A stretch of DNA of 64,000 nt from Flavobacterium sp. LC2016-13 (GCF_009707955.1 NZ_WMDQ01000001.1:248001-312000); one strand, 5' to 3'. Counted from the stretch's first letter, positions 52,628 through 62,356 are shown. Numbers and translations are program-made. The notes: generated by a model from the sequence alone, not told the origin.

Positions 52628-53887
52628 ATGCCAAAATTTTTGTTTCAAAACCTTTTTTTGTTTTTCATTTTCGCTTCGGCGACAGCGCAGGAAATTCAAA
52701 CAGAAGTGGTTCCTCCCTATAATATCAAAACCGTTTCGTTTGTTCAGAGCGGAAATAATGTCGTTCCGATATTTGAATTGGGTTCTTCATTTGAATTTCA
52801 ATTTGATGATTTATTTGGTAATGAAGCGAATTACTATTTTGAAGTAACGCATTGTGATTATAACTGGAAACCAACTGATATTCCTAAAACAGATTACGTT
52901 AGAGGTTTTGATAATCAAAGAATTACGGATTACTCTAATTCTTTTAATACGCTTCAGGTTTATTCGCATTATCGATTGGCTTTTCCAAATCAATTCACGA
53001 CACAATTGCGTATTTCGGGAAATTACATGCTGAAAATTTTAAATGAAGATAAAGAAGTTCTTTTTTCGAGAAAATTTATTTTATACGAAGACCATTCTAC
53101 GGTTGCAGCTCAGGTAAAACGAACCCGAAACATCAGCAATATTGATTATAAGCAAAATTTGGAATTTTCGATACTTTCGAATGATATCGTTTTTCAGAAT
53201 CCATTACAAAATATCAGAATATTATTATTTCAAAATGGCGATTTTAATACCGGTATTAAAAATGTTGTTCCGCAATATACTATCGGAAACCAACTGGTTT
53301 ACAAGTACGATAAAGAAACCCAGTTTTGGGCCGGAAATGAATTTTTATATTTTGAAAATAAAGACATTCGTTCTGCCAGCAATAATGTTGGAAAAGTAGG
53401 TTTTAACAATGATATTTATAACTCTTATTTATACACAAATGCCGCGAGAGCAAACCAGGTTTATACGAATTATCAGGATGTAAACGGAAATTTTGTGGTG
53501 AAAAACATAAATGGTTCAGATAATTCTATTGAAGCAGATTATGCCTGGGTTTATTTCACGCTTTCGGCGCCCACTTTCAGATTAAACAAAGACATTTATA
53601 TTACAGGAATGTTCAACAATTACAGTTTGTCTCCTGAATATAAAATGGACTATAATCAGGATAAAGGAGTTTATGAAAAAGCTGTAATGATTAAACAGGG
53701 TTTTACCAATTTTGAGTATACAATTGCAGACAAAAAAGGTGTAATTGATTATGAAAATGCAGTTGATGGCAATTTCTATCAAACAGAAAATGAATATACT
53801 ATCCTGGTTTACTATAAAGAAAGTTCTGATCGTTACGAACGCGTAATTGGAAAAGGCAACGCAAACTCTATAAATATCATCAATTAA
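52628..53887 (+). CDS. Type IX secretion system plug protein (DUF5103 family)
   Basis: Protein of 419 aa with a signal peptide (about 1-20, ending SATAQ). It matches the DUF5103 family pattern: NIKTVSFVQSGNNVVPIFELG near the start, THCDYNWKPTDIPKTDYVRG, and a C-terminal Ig/CBM-like part (DIYITGMFNNYSLSPEYKMD). In F. johnsoniae the homologue was found to plug the periplasmic side of the SprA translocon when no PorV is bound. This fits the gliding genes in the same window. Single gene. Confidence 0.88.
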   Translation: MPKFLFQNLFLFFIFASATAQEIQTEVVPPYNIKTVSFVQSGNNVVPIFELGSSFEFQFDDLFGNEANYYFEVTHCDYNWKPTDIPKTDYVRGFDNQRITDYSNSFNTLQVYSHYRLAFPNQFTTQLRISGNYMLKILNEDKEVLFSRKFILYEDHSTVAAQVKRTRNISNIDYKQNLEFSILSNDIVFQNPLQNIRILLFQNGDFNTGIKNVVPQYTIGNQLVYKYDKETQFWAGNEFLYFENKDIRSASNNVGKVGFNNDIYNSYLYTNAARANQVYTNYQDVNGNFVVKNINGSDNSIEADYAWVYFTLSAPTFRLNKDIYITGMFNNYSLSPEYKMDYNQDKGVYEKAVMIKQGFTNFEYTIADKKGVIDYENAVDGNFYQTENEYTILVYYKESSDRYERVIGKGNANSINIIN

Positions 53888-53925
53888 AACATTGTTAAAG
53901 GTTTCTGTTCAATGATTTTTTTTTG

Positions 53926-53933
53926 TAAGTTTG
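53926..53933 (+). promoter_or_regulatory. -7 box of apaG
   Basis: TAAGTTTG matches TAnnTTTG, 34 nt before the ATG. The -33 element is not clear. Confidence 0.5.
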
Positions 53934-53966
53934 CCTCTATAACACACACATATATACGACTTTAGT

Positions 53967-54353
53967 ATGGTTTCTCAGATTACAAGAGGCATAAAAATAT
54001 CCGTTTTGACTAGTTTTGAAGGTACTTACTTCAAGAACTACAAGATTCACTTTGCCTTTAGTTATGTAATCACAATCGAAAATCATAGTAAAGATTCTGT
54101 TCAGTTAACGTCTCGTCACTGGGAAATTTTTGATTCTCTAAATGATCTTGAATTCGTTGATGGAGAAGGTGTTATTGGAAAAAAACCTGTTTTAAAACCG
54201 GGTGAAAACCATACTTATAGTTCTGGTTGTTTACTATCATCTCCTTATGGTGCGATGAAAGGTCATTTTAATATGATTAATTTCACGACTACAAAAACAT
54301 TCAAAGTTATTGTTCCGACTTTTAGAATGTGCGCTCCTTTTGCTTTAAATTAA
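53967..54353 (+). CDS. apaG: ApaG-family protein
   Basis: Protein of 128 aa with the ApaG immunoglobulin-like fold pattern: FAFSYVITIENHS, VQLTSRHWEIFD, VVGEGVIG-like DGEGVIGKKPVLKPGE and MKGHFNM. Linked genetically to cobalt and magnesium resistance in enterobacteria; the biochemical role is unsettled. The stop codons of apaG and the convergent pdeM overlap by 4 nt. Confidence 0.93.
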   Translation: MVSQITRGIKISVLTSFEGTYFKNYKIHFAFSYVITIENHSKDSVQLTSRHWEIFDSLNDLEFVDGEGVIGKKPVLKPGENHTYSSGCLLSSPYGAMKGHFNMINFTTTKTFKVIVPTFRMCAPFALN

Positions 54354-54985
54354 TTTATCGTTACTTCTATTATTCCTTCTTTTGTAATGGCGTATGCTTT
54401 GTCATTTTCTGTTGGAATCAAATAAGAATTTCCTGTAAATTCGCCAAAAGCGGGAAAAATTAATTGATTTGGTTTTTGAAAAAAACACGATAAACTTAAA
54501 AACTGACGACCTAATCCTTTCAATTGTATTCCCGGATGAATGTGTCCGCAAAAATTAAAAAGACCTTCTTTTTCTGTTGGATGATGTGTCAATAAAAAGT
54601 CATCTAATAATAATTCGCTGTAAATTTCGATATTCAAATCTGTATAATAGTCTTTTGAAATAATATCGTGATTGCCTTCAACTAAAATTATTTTTTGTTG
54701 ATGTTCTTTTGTCCATTCAACAAAAAAATCCCATTCGTTATTGATTTTACTGTGAAATAAATCGCCCAGAAAAACAATTGTTTCCGGACGGAATAATGCT
54801 AAAACGTTGTTTAATCTTGTAAAATTTTCGAATATTGCATCTTTCGGAATTCCAATTCCGTGTTTTCTAAAATGTGCCACTTTTCCTAAATGCACATCAG
54901 AAATTAAAAGCATCTTTTTTTCTTCCCAAAACGCTGCACCGGATTGATGCAGAATGAAGTTTTGGTTGTTTATTGTAATTCTCAT
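54350..54985 (-). CDS. pdeM: Ligase-associated DNA damage response endonuclease PdeM (metallophosphoesterase)
   Basis: Protein of 211 aa with the complete calcineurin-like metal site: DVH (30-32), GDLFHS (74-79), GNHD (104-107), THHP (133-136) and GHIHPG (147-152). It belongs to the group of metallophosphoesterases found with ATP-dependent ligase, an Lhr-like helicase and an MBL exonuclease, as here. Last gene of that set; 36 nt after the helicase gene. Exact substrate in the cell is not established. Confidence 0.92.
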   Translation of the reverse strand: MRITINNQNFILHQSGAAFWEEKKMLLISDVHLGKVAHFRKHGIGIPKDAIFENFTRLNNVLALFRPETIVFLGDLFHSKINNEWDFFVEWTKEHQQKIILVEGNHDIISKDYYTDLNIEIYSELLLDDFLLTHHPTEKEGLFNFCGHIHPGIQLKGLGRQFLSLSCFFQKPNQLIFPAFGEFTGNSYLIPTENDKAYAITKEGIIEVTIN

Positions 54986-55021
54986 ATTTAAATATAGTAA
55001 CCTTTTTTATAATCTTCACGA

Positions 55022-57481
55022 TTATTTCATGTAACTCGCTGTCATTTTTTTGATTCTTTCTGCTAAAGTTTCACTTGATAATTTTTCTCTCAATCGATCT
55101 GTAATTATCGGGAAACTAAATGGCGTTGGTTTTTTGCATTGTTTCCAAACAATAGTCTGATTATTAATCCTTTCTAAAGCCTGAAGCAAACGTCCTTCTT
55201 CTAACTGATGTTCAAAAGTTTCAATATAAGCTTGCTGAAGCAATAAATTATCCGGTTCATAATCTCTAAAAACTTCAAAAAGCAATTGCGAACCACTTTG
55301 CAAATGCTTGGTTTTAACCGGTTTTCCCGGCATTCCGGTAAAAACCAAACCGGCAATTACGGCAATATCCCTGAATTTTCTACGTGCCATTTCGGTCGAA
55401 TTCAGGCTTTTTTGCAAATCGTGATGTATGTATTCTGAAGAAAATAAATCATTATCAAAAACAGCTTGCATATCAATTTCCTGATCCGAAAGTAATTCAA
55501 AACCGTAATCGTTATAAGCCAGCGAAAAAGTAATTGGCGACAATAAACTAATGCGATATGACAATATACTCGCTAAAGCTTCATGCACAAACCGACCTTC
55601 AAACGGATAAAAAACAGCATGAAATCCTTCTCTTGTTTTAAAGGTTTCTATTAAAAATTCGTTGGTATCAGGAACAATACTTTCTTTTCGCTGTCTGGTA
55701 AAAATCGGCTGCAATGCTTTTAATTCCGGTGTTAGATTATCTGTATTTGCTGCATATAATTCTTCTCGCAATAATTCACTCATTTGTACTGATAAAGCCA
55801 TGCGGCCACCCATCCAGCTTACTACTTTTGACGCTTTTTTAGGATCTGCTTTTCGTACCAAAACCTGCATATTTTTTACCCGGAATAATTCAAGCCTTTT
55901 TCCGGCAAACGTAAAAACATCTCCGGGTTTTAGTTTTGAGGCAAACCATTCTTCAATAGAACCAATATAACCGCCGCTTAAAAATTTAACGTTGAGAGAA
56001 GCGTCGCCCACAATTGTCCCTATTTGCATTCTGTGATGCATGGCAATCAATCGGCTATTGATTTTAAAACGTCCGTCTTCTTCAATTTCTACTTTTTTAA
56101 ATTCGTCGTAAGCTTGCAGACTCTGGCTTCCGTTGGTAATGAAATTTAAAATCCAGTTCCAGTTTTCTTTTGTAATGTTTTGATAACAGAATGTTTTTCT
56201 CACTTCTTCAAAAATTTCATCCGCAAAAAAACCATCAGAAACTGCCAAAGTATTTAGATATTGAACCAAAACATCCCAACTGTTGAGATACGGAATTCGG
56301 TCTTCGACAATGGTTTTTTCAACCGCTTTTTTAAGTGCCGAAGCTTCTATAAGTTCTATAGCATGAGTCGCCAAAAAATAAATAACACTTTCTTTTCCCG
56401 GCTGATGTCCGCTTCGTCCCGCTCTTTGCAGAAATCTGGCAACGCCTTTTGGTCCGCCAACCTGAATAATGGTTTCAACAGGCGCAAAATCAACTCCTAA
56501 ATCTAAACTTGACGTGCAAACTACAACTTTTAATTCTTCGTTTCTAATGGCATTTTCGACCCATAAACGTGTTTCTCTGCTAATACTTCCGTGATGCATG
56601 GCCATATCTCCAGCAAATTCAGGATATTTTTCCAATATTGCTTGAAACCACATTTCGCAGGCAGAACGCACATTGGTAAAAATTAAAGTGGTTTTACTTT
56701 TTCTGATGATTTTTGCAACCTCATCAATTAAGTGTAATCCCATGTGTCCGCGCCACGGATAGCTATCCATTTTTTCGGGCAATATCGAAAGCACTTTTAT
56801 CTTCTTATTGATATTTGCCTTGATCAAAACTGAATTTTGATAGGCTTCAGAATCTAAACCTAATAAAACTTGTTGTGCTAATTCGAGATTTCCGATTGTG
56901 GCAGAAATTCCCCAAATTCTCATTTTTGGTGCGACTGTTTTTAAACGCGACAAAGCCAATTCCATTTGTACGCCTCGTTTTGTGCCCAATAATTCGTGCC
57001 ATTCATCAACCACAATCGCAGCACAATTGGCAAAGGTTTTGGCAAATTCTTTTGATGCCAAAAGCAATTGCAAGCTTTCAGGCGTTGTAATCAATAAATC
57101 CGGCATTTTTTTGCTTTGCTTCGCTCTTTCGCTTTGCGATGTGTCTCCGGAACGAATTCCAACTGTTAACGGTAAATCTAAATCAGTAACAATTCTTTCT
57201 GCTGCTTGTTTAATTTCTACCGAAAGTGCGCGTAAAGGCGTAATCCAAATGGCTTTTAATCCAGGCTTATGCTTGATTTTATAATTGTGATTTTTCTTCA
57301 TATAATCGAGAACGATCGGAAACCATAAGGCATAGGTTTTTCCGCTTCCGGTGGGAGCGTTCAGCAAACCGTTTTTGCCTTGCAGAAAGGCGGTCCAGGT
57401 TTGAGTCTGAAATGGAAAAGATTTCCAGCCCTGATCGTGAAACCAGTTCTCTGCAATGGTGTATAATTCGTCTCTGTTCAT
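55022..57481 (-). CDS. Ligase-associated DNA damage response DEXH helicase (Lhr-like)
   Basis: SF2 helicase of 819 aa: motif I APTGSGKT (42-49), TPLRALSVE, motif II DEWH (159-162), SATIGN, and RFLQRAGRSGH in the second RecA domain, followed by the winged-helix and C-terminal domain of the Lhr core. Lhr enzymes move 3' to 5' on DNA. It lies between the ligase and PdeM genes. The gap to the ligase gene is filled by an 8-nt-period inverted repeat. Confidence 0.94.
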   Translation of the reverse strand: MNRDELYTIAENWFHDQGWKSFPFQTQTWTAFLQGKNGLLNAPTGSGKTYALWFPIVLDYMKKNHNYKIKHKPGLKAIWITPLRALSVEIKQAAERIVTDLDLPLTVGIRSGDTSQSERAKQSKKMPDLLITTPESLQLLLASKEFAKTFANCAAIVVDEWHELLGTKRGVQMELALSRLKTVAPKMRIWGISATIGNLELAQQVLLGLDSEAYQNSVLIKANINKKIKVLSILPEKMDSYPWRGHMGLHLIDEVAKIIRKSKTTLIFTNVRSACEMWFQAILEKYPEFAGDMAMHHGSISRETRLWVENAIRNEELKVVVCTSSLDLGVDFAPVETIIQVGGPKGVARFLQRAGRSGHQPGKESVIYFLATHAIELIEASALKKAVEKTIVEDRIPYLNSWDVLVQYLNTLAVSDGFFADEIFEEVRKTFCYQNITKENWNWILNFITNGSQSLQAYDEFKKVEIEEDGRFKINSRLIAMHHRMQIGTIVGDASLNVKFLSGGYIGSIEEWFASKLKPGDVFTFAGKRLELFRVKNMQVLVRKADPKKASKVVSWMGGRMALSVQMSELLREELYAANTDNLTPELKALQPIFTRQRKESIVPDTNEFLIETFKTREGFHAVFYPFEGRFVHEALASILSYRISLLSPITFSLAYNDYGFELLSDQEIDMQAVFDNDLFSSEYIHHDLQKSLNSTEMARRKFRDIAVIAGLVFTGMPGKPVKTKHLQSGSQLLFEVFRDYEPDNLLLQQAYIETFEHQLEEGRLLQALERINNQTIVWKQCKKPTPFSFPIITDRLREKLSSETLAERIKKMTASYMK

Positions 57482-57492
57482 TTTTTTATGAG

Positions 57493-57581
57493 GTTCAAAG
57501 TTGCAAAGGTTCAGAGGGACAAAGTTTAGCTGTTTCCTAAAGTTTTTTTCTTTGAAACTCTTTTACTTTGTCTCTTCGAAC
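57493..57581. repeat. 8-nt-period inverted repeat filling the ligase-helicase gap
   Basis: The left arm 57493-57524 is GTTCAAAG, TTGCAAAG, GTTCAGAG, GGACAAAG. The right arm 57550-57581 is CTTTGAAA, CTCTTTTA, CTTTGTCT, CTTCGAAC. The arms pair at 21 of 32 positions. The outer ends are 11 nt from the helicase start and 3 nt from the ligase stop. Confidence 0.55.
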
Positions 57582-57584
57582 ATT

Positions 57585-59186
57585 TTATGAAATCATACTT
57601 TTTAAATCTTCAATCGAATTGGCTTCTTCAATTTTCTTGTCATGTCGCCATCTCAAAATTCTTGGAAATCGGGTTGCAATACCGCTTTTATGTCTTTTTG
57701 AAAGTGCGATTCCTTCAAAACCAATTTCGAAAACCAATTGTGGCGTTACGCTTCGAACGGGTCCAAATCGCTCTAAAGTGTTTTTCTTTATAAAATCATC
57801 GACTTTTCTAAATTCAGCATCGGTTAATCCGGAATATGCTTTTGCGAAAGTCACCAATTCTTTTTCGCCTTTATCATTATTCTGCCAAAGCGCAAAAGTA
57901 TAATCGGTAAAAAGATTCGAACGTCGTCCGTGTCCGCGCATAGCATACGTTAAAACGGCATCAATTACAATAGGTTCAATTTTCCATTTCCACCAATCGC
58001 CTTTTTTTCTTCCAACCTGATATGGCGAATTGTTGCGTTTTAGCATCAAACCTTCGCTTTTCATTTCGCGGGCACGCATTCTTTCGTTCGTTACATCTTC
58101 CCAGGAATGGAGCAAAACTCTTTCTGATAATTGAAAATTAGTGGTTTTATCTTTTATCGAATCGTATAATTGTTCTAATAATAATCTTCTTTCTGAATAA
58201 GGTAAATGGCGAATATCTTGTCCTTCCCATTCTAAAACATCATACGCCTTTAGAATTACAGGCACTTTTTCGAGCAAATTTGCCGATATGGTTTTGCGTC
58301 CAATTCTGGCTTGTAAATCATTAAAAGTTCCGATTTCTTTTTCGGGAAAAGCCAGGATTTCGGCATCAATAACAGTTCCGTTTGGAATAATGCCAACAAA
58401 GGATTTAAACTCCGGATATTTATCGGTAACCAGCTCCTCACCTCTTGACCACACATAAATTTCGCTTTCGCGGATGATGGTTTGAGATCGGATTCCGTCC
58501 CATTTATGTTCGACCGACCAATCTTCTGGATCGCCGAGATTTTCTACTTCGCCTTCAATTGGATACGCGAGATAAAACGGATATGGTTTTGATAAATAAT
58601 CACTGCTTTTTTCATCCAAAATCAATTCCTGAAAAGTAATTGTATTCGGATCCCAATTTCCCATTAATTTATAAGCTAAAGCATCTTCATCAACATTTTC
58701 TGCTTTAGACAAAGCGCGTGTCATTAATTTTTGGCTTACGCCGATTCTTAAGCTTCCGGTAATTAATTTGGTAAAAACAAAGCGTTCGTAATAATTCAAC
58801 GCCAGCCAATTTTCATGTAAGTATTCTTTTTTTTCAGGATCTGATTTCTTTTTTAAAGCGATGATTTCCTGTAAATATTCAGTCAGACTTTTATCTGAAT
58901 GTTCTTTTGTGGTGGGAATAATCAAAGCAATCGTTTCGGCCAAATCACCCACAATATGATAACTTTCTTCAAAAAGCCAAAGCGGAATATTGGCCAGCTC
59001 ATTTGCCCAAATTCGCAATAAAGTGGTATTAACAGGTCTTGGCGGTCGACGATGTGAAAGAATCGCAATTGTCCACACTTTATCCTCTGGCGAAGCATTT
59101 TTAAAATACGTCGTCAAGGCGTCGACTTTTACGTTCGTTTTATTCGAACTGTCCAATGTTTTTATGAGTTGGGCAAAATTCTTCAT
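57585..59186 (-). CDS. ATP-dependent DNA ligase of the ligase-associated repair set
   Basis: Protein of 533 aa with an N-terminal helical DNA-binding domain (about 1-190), the adenylation domain with active-site Lys228 in EHKWDGIR, later ligase motifs including EGLMLKR and the OB-fold region with RKGDWWKWK. It seals nicks using ATP and would act beside the NAD-dependent LigA expected elsewhere. The neighbours are an MBL exonuclease upstream and an Lhr-like helicase downstream. Confidence 0.94.
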   Translation of the reverse strand: MKNFAQLIKTLDSSNKTNVKVDALTTYFKNASPEDKVWTIAILSHRRPPRPVNTTLLRIWANELANIPLWLFEESYHIVGDLAETIALIIPTTKEHSDKSLTEYLQEIIALKKKSDPEKKEYLHENWLALNYYERFVFTKLITGSLRIGVSQKLMTRALSKAENVDEDALAYKLMGNWDPNTITFQELILDEKSSDYLSKPYPFYLAYPIEGEVENLGDPEDWSVEHKWDGIRSQTIIRESEIYVWSRGEELVTDKYPEFKSFVGIIPNGTVIDAEILAFPEKEIGTFNDLQARIGRKTISANLLEKVPVILKAYDVLEWEGQDIRHLPYSERRLLLEQLYDSIKDKTTNFQLSERVLLHSWEDVTNERMRAREMKSEGLMLKRNNSPYQVGRKKGDWWKWKIEPIVIDAVLTYAMRGHGRRSNLFTDYTFALWQNNDKGEKELVTFAKAYSGLTDAEFRKVDDFIKKNTLERFGPVRSVTPQLVFEIGFEGIALSKRHKSGIATRFPRILRWRHDKKIEEANSIEDLKSMIS

Positions 59187-59224
59187 TTGCGTATATTATT
59201 TTAACTCGTTGCGCATAATTATTA

Positions 59225-59368
59225 AACACTTAGGAACATAGTTTTAAATTAAAGAAAAAGATATTTTAAAAAATCTAGATTTTCACACATAGTCCCGAAG
59301 CGTCGGGATTTGTTTAAATAAATGAAATGCCTTTAACCAGAAAGAAAAACTATGTTTCTATGTGTTAT
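59225..59368. repeat. Inverted repeat in the exonuclease-ligase gap
   Basis: 59225-59245 (AACACTTAG, GAACATAG, TTTT) and 59347-59368 (reverse complement AACACATAG, AAACATAG, TTTTT) pair at 18 of 21 positions. The loop contains a perfect small hairpin TCCCGA-AGCG-TCGGGA at 59293-59308. No gene inside. Confidence 0.6.
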
Positions 59369-59377
59369 TTTTATGGA

Positions 59378-60433
59378 TTAATTTTCAGTATTAATCAAAG
59401 TTTCATTTTCATCTATTGCCGCTTCTTTTTCATCTTTTTCCATTTCTGCCGCTTCGCCTTCGTATTGCGTTTTTTCGGTTCTGGCATCGTAACCCAATTC
59501 TCTTAAATATTTAGAGAAAATATCGGTATAACCGTGTGTACATATTATTTTTTCTGCGCCTGTAGCTTTAATGCTGTCCAATAGAGAATACCAATCGCAA
59601 TGATCGCTCAAAACAAAGCCTTTATCTATCGCACGTCTTCGCCTTGCGCCGCGAAATGCCATCCAGCCACTTGCTGAACCGGTTACAAAAGGCGTCATTT
59701 TTCTGATCCAGATACTTCCGTGTGCGCTTGGTGGTGCAAGCACTATATTCCCTAATAAATCTTCTTTTTTGGTTTCTCTGGTTACTAAAGTTGTTGGTGG
59801 AAAATCAACCATCGGACGTAAAACATTGGTCATGTTTTCGATCGCGCCGTGTGTATAAATCGTTCCAATATCAGTATTTAGGTATTTTAAAAGTCGTTGT
59901 GCTTTGCCTAAGGAATATCCAAAAAGAATGGATGTTTTTCCTTCTGCTTTATTTTCTGCCCACCAATTGTTAATTTCTGAGATTACCTCAGCTTGCGGTG
60001 TCCAGTTAAAAGCGGGCAAACCAAAAGTACATTCGGTTATAAAAGTATCGCATTTTACCACTTCATAAGGTGTTGAAATTCCGTCATCTTCTGTTTTATA
60101 ATCTCCGGTAAAAACCCAAACTTCACCTTTGTGTTCAACCCGAATTTGTGAACTGCCAATAATGTGTCCGGCAGGATGAAGCGAAAATTTTACATTGTTG
60201 ATCACAAAGGTTTCTCCCCACTCTTTTCCGGTCACATTTATTTCTCCTAAACGATGACGAATTATTGGAATATTGGTATGGTGCGTAATATAATTTTGAT
60301 GTCCCCAACGCGAATGATCGGCATGACCGTGTGTAATAATGGCATTTTTTACCGGTCGCCACGGATCGAGATATACATCGGCCTGTTGGCAATAAATTCC
60401 TTTATCATTAAAAGCCAAAAGTGGGATTTTCAT
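59378..60433 (-). CDS. Ligase-associated DNA damage response exonuclease (MBL/beta-CASP-like)
   Basis: Protein of 351 aa of the metallo-beta-lactamase fold with metal motif THGHADHS (34-41), AGHIIGSSQ, FTGDYK and VLSDHCDW further on. This is the SNM1/Artemis-like nuclease of the ligase-associated group. The C-terminal 40 residues are rich in Glu and Lys. First gene of the four-gene minus-strand set. Confidence 0.93.
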   Translation of the reverse strand: MKIPLLAFNDKGIYCQQADVYLDPWRPVKNAIITHGHADHSRWGHQNYITHHTNIPIIRHRLGEINVTGKEWGETFVINNVKFSLHPAGHIIGSSQIRVEHKGEVWVFTGDYKTEDDGISTPYEVVKCDTFITECTFGLPAFNWTPQAEVISEINNWWAENKAEGKTSILFGYSLGKAQRLLKYLNTDIGTIYTHGAIENMTNVLRPMVDFPPTTLVTRETKKEDLLGNIVLAPPSAHGSIWIRKMTPFVTGSASGWMAFRGARRRRAIDKGFVLSDHCDWYSLLDSIKATGAEKIICTHGYTDIFSKYLRELGYDARTEKTQYEGEAAEMEKDEKEAAIDENETLINTEN

Positions 60434-60584
60434 CTTATTACATTTTAAAAATTACAAAAATGGTGAGCGCATCAACTTCAAATTTAGGTATTTATACAGA
60501 AAGGCATATTACAACCTGACGCTATTACTTTATTAAATTACAACTTTTTAATATTGTGTTATGATATAATCAAAATATCATTTG

Positions 60585-60592
60585 TACTTTTG
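60585..60592 (+). promoter_or_regulatory. -7 box of pruA
   Basis: TACTTTTG matches TAnnTTTG, 42 nt before the ATG. The nearest TTG upstream is too far (28 nt) to be a normal -33 element. Confidence 0.5.
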
Positions 60593-60633
60593 TATAAAAT
60601 TAAATAATTCGTAATTTTAAAATATTTCATCCC

Positions 60634-62259
60634 ATGTTAAAAGGATTCTTTCATGTACCAAAAGCGGTAAACGAGCCTGTAAAAGGATACGCACCGAACT
60701 CACCAGAAAAAGCAGCTGTTCAGGCAGCATACACTTCAATGTGGAACTCTAAAATTGATGTTCCATTATACATTGGTAGTGAAGAAATCAAAACTGGAAA
60801 TACTAAAACAATTTCAGCTCCGCACGATCACAAACATATCGTTGGAACGTATCATTTAGCTGAAAAACAACATATCGAAAAAGCGATTGCAAATGCTCTT
60901 GAATCAAGAACTGCATGGGCAAATATGGCATGGGAACAACGTGCTGCTATTTTCTTAAAAGCTGCTGAATTAATCGCTGGTCCTTACAGAGCTCGTATTA
61001 ATGCTGCAACTATGATTGGTCAATCTAAAAACATTCACCAGGCAGAAATTGATGCTTCTTGCGAATTGATCGACTTTTTACGTTACAACGTAGAATTTAT
61101 GACTCAAATTTACAACGATCAGCCAAAATCTGATTCTACTGTTTGGAATCGTTTAGAGTACAGACCTCTGGAAGGTTTTGTTTACGCAATTACTCCGTTT
61201 AACTTTACTGCTATTGCTGCAAATCTTCCTGCAAGTGCTGCAATGATGGGTAACGTTGTGGTTTGGAAACCAAGCGACAGCCAGGTTTTTTCTGCAAAAA
61301 TTATCATCGAAGTTTTCAAAGAAGCTGGAGTTCCTGATGGCGTTATCAACGTTGTTTTTGGAGATGCTTTAATGATTACTGATACTGTTTTGGCTAGCCG
61401 TGATTTCGCTGGAATTCACTTTACCGGATCAACTCACGTATTTAAAGATATCTGGGCTAAAATTGGTGCAAATATTCACCACTATAAAACATATCCAAGA
61501 ATTGTTGGTGAAACTGGTGGTAAAGATTTTATCATTGCACACCCAAGCGCTAATGCAAAACAAGTATCTACAGGAATTACCCGTGGTGCATTTGAATATC
61601 AGGGGCAAAAATGTTCTGCAGCTTCAAGAGCTTATATTCCGCAAAGTTTATGGCCAGCTGTAAAAGAACAATTAATTGCTGATGTAAAATCTTTTAAAAT
61701 GGGTTCTCCTGAAGATTTTGGAAACTTTATTACAGCAGTTATTCATGAAGGTTCTTTTGATAAATTAGCGAGTTATATTGATCAGGCTAAAAAAGATGCT
61801 GATGCGGAAATCATTGTTGGTGGAAATTACGATAAATCTGTTGGATACTTTGTGGAGCCAACGGTTATTGTAACTACAAATCCAAAATATACGACAATGG
61901 AAACTGAGTTATTCGGACCGGTTATGACTATATATGTATACGAAGATGCAAAATGGGAAGAGACTTTAGAATTAGTTGATACTACTTCTGAATATGCTTT
62001 AACCGGAGCTGTATTTAGCCAGGATCGTTATGCTACTGAAGTTGCAACTACGAAATTGCAAAATGCTGCAGGTAACTTCTACATCAACGATAAACCAACA
62101 GGAGCTGTTGTAGGAATGCAGCCTTTTGGTGGCGCAAGAGCTTCCGGAACTAACGATAAAGCAGGTTCTGCATTGAACTTATTACGTTGGGCTTCTCCTA
62201 GAACTATTAAAGAAACTTTTGTAACTCCAGAAGATTACAGATATCCTTTCTTAGGTTAA
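60634..62259 (+). CDS. pruA: L-glutamate gamma-semialdehyde (1-pyrroline-5-carboxylate) dehydrogenase
   Basis: Second step of proline breakdown: oxidises glutamate semialdehyde to glutamate with NAD. ALDH residues are present: general base Glu293 in GETGGKD and nucleophile Cys327 in GQKCSAASR; FTGSTHVF and TPFNFTA are also seen. The length of 541 aa fits the monofunctional P5C dehydrogenase group. No proline dehydrogenase gene is adjacent. Confidence 0.96.
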   Translation: MLKGFFHVPKAVNEPVKGYAPNSPEKAAVQAAYTSMWNSKIDVPLYIGSEEIKTGNTKTISAPHDHKHIVGTYHLAEKQHIEKAIANALESRTAWANMAWEQRAAIFLKAAELIAGPYRARINAATMIGQSKNIHQAEIDASCELIDFLRYNVEFMTQIYNDQPKSDSTVWNRLEYRPLEGFVYAITPFNFTAIAANLPASAAMMGNVVVWKPSDSQVFSAKIIIEVFKEAGVPDGVINVVFGDALMITDTVLASRDFAGIHFTGSTHVFKDIWAKIGANIHHYKTYPRIVGETGGKDFIIAHPSANAKQVSTGITRGAFEYQGQKCSAASRAYIPQSLWPAVKEQLIADVKSFKMGSPEDFGNFITAVIHEGSFDKLASYIDQAKKDADAEIIVGGNYDKSVGYFVEPTVIVTTNPKYTTMETELFGPVMTIYVYEDAKWEETLELVDTTSEYALTGAVFSQDRYATEVATTKLQNAAGNFYINDKPTGAVVGMQPFGGARASGTNDKAGSALNLLRWASPRTIKETFVTPEDYRYPFLG

Positions 62260-62270
62260 TTTAATTCGAA

Positions 62271-62310
62271 GTTTCAATGTTTTCAGGTTTCAAGTTGAAA
62301 ACCTTTGACC
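62271..62310. repeat. Five 8-nt tandem units after pruA
   Basis: GTTTCAAT, GTTTTCAG, GTTTCAAG, TTGAAAAC, CTTTGACC follow in one frame, 11 nt after the pruA stop. The third and fourth units are partly complementary. Confidence 0.5.
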
Positions 62311-62318
62311 ATAAAAAC

Positions 62319-62356
62319 AAAAAAGCCGAATCTTTTAATTAAGATTCGGCTTTTTG
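62319..62356 (+). terminator. Terminator after pruA
   Basis: Stem AAAAGCCGAATCTT/AAGATTCGGCTTTT with a T tract; strong and nearly symmetrical. Confidence 0.92.
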
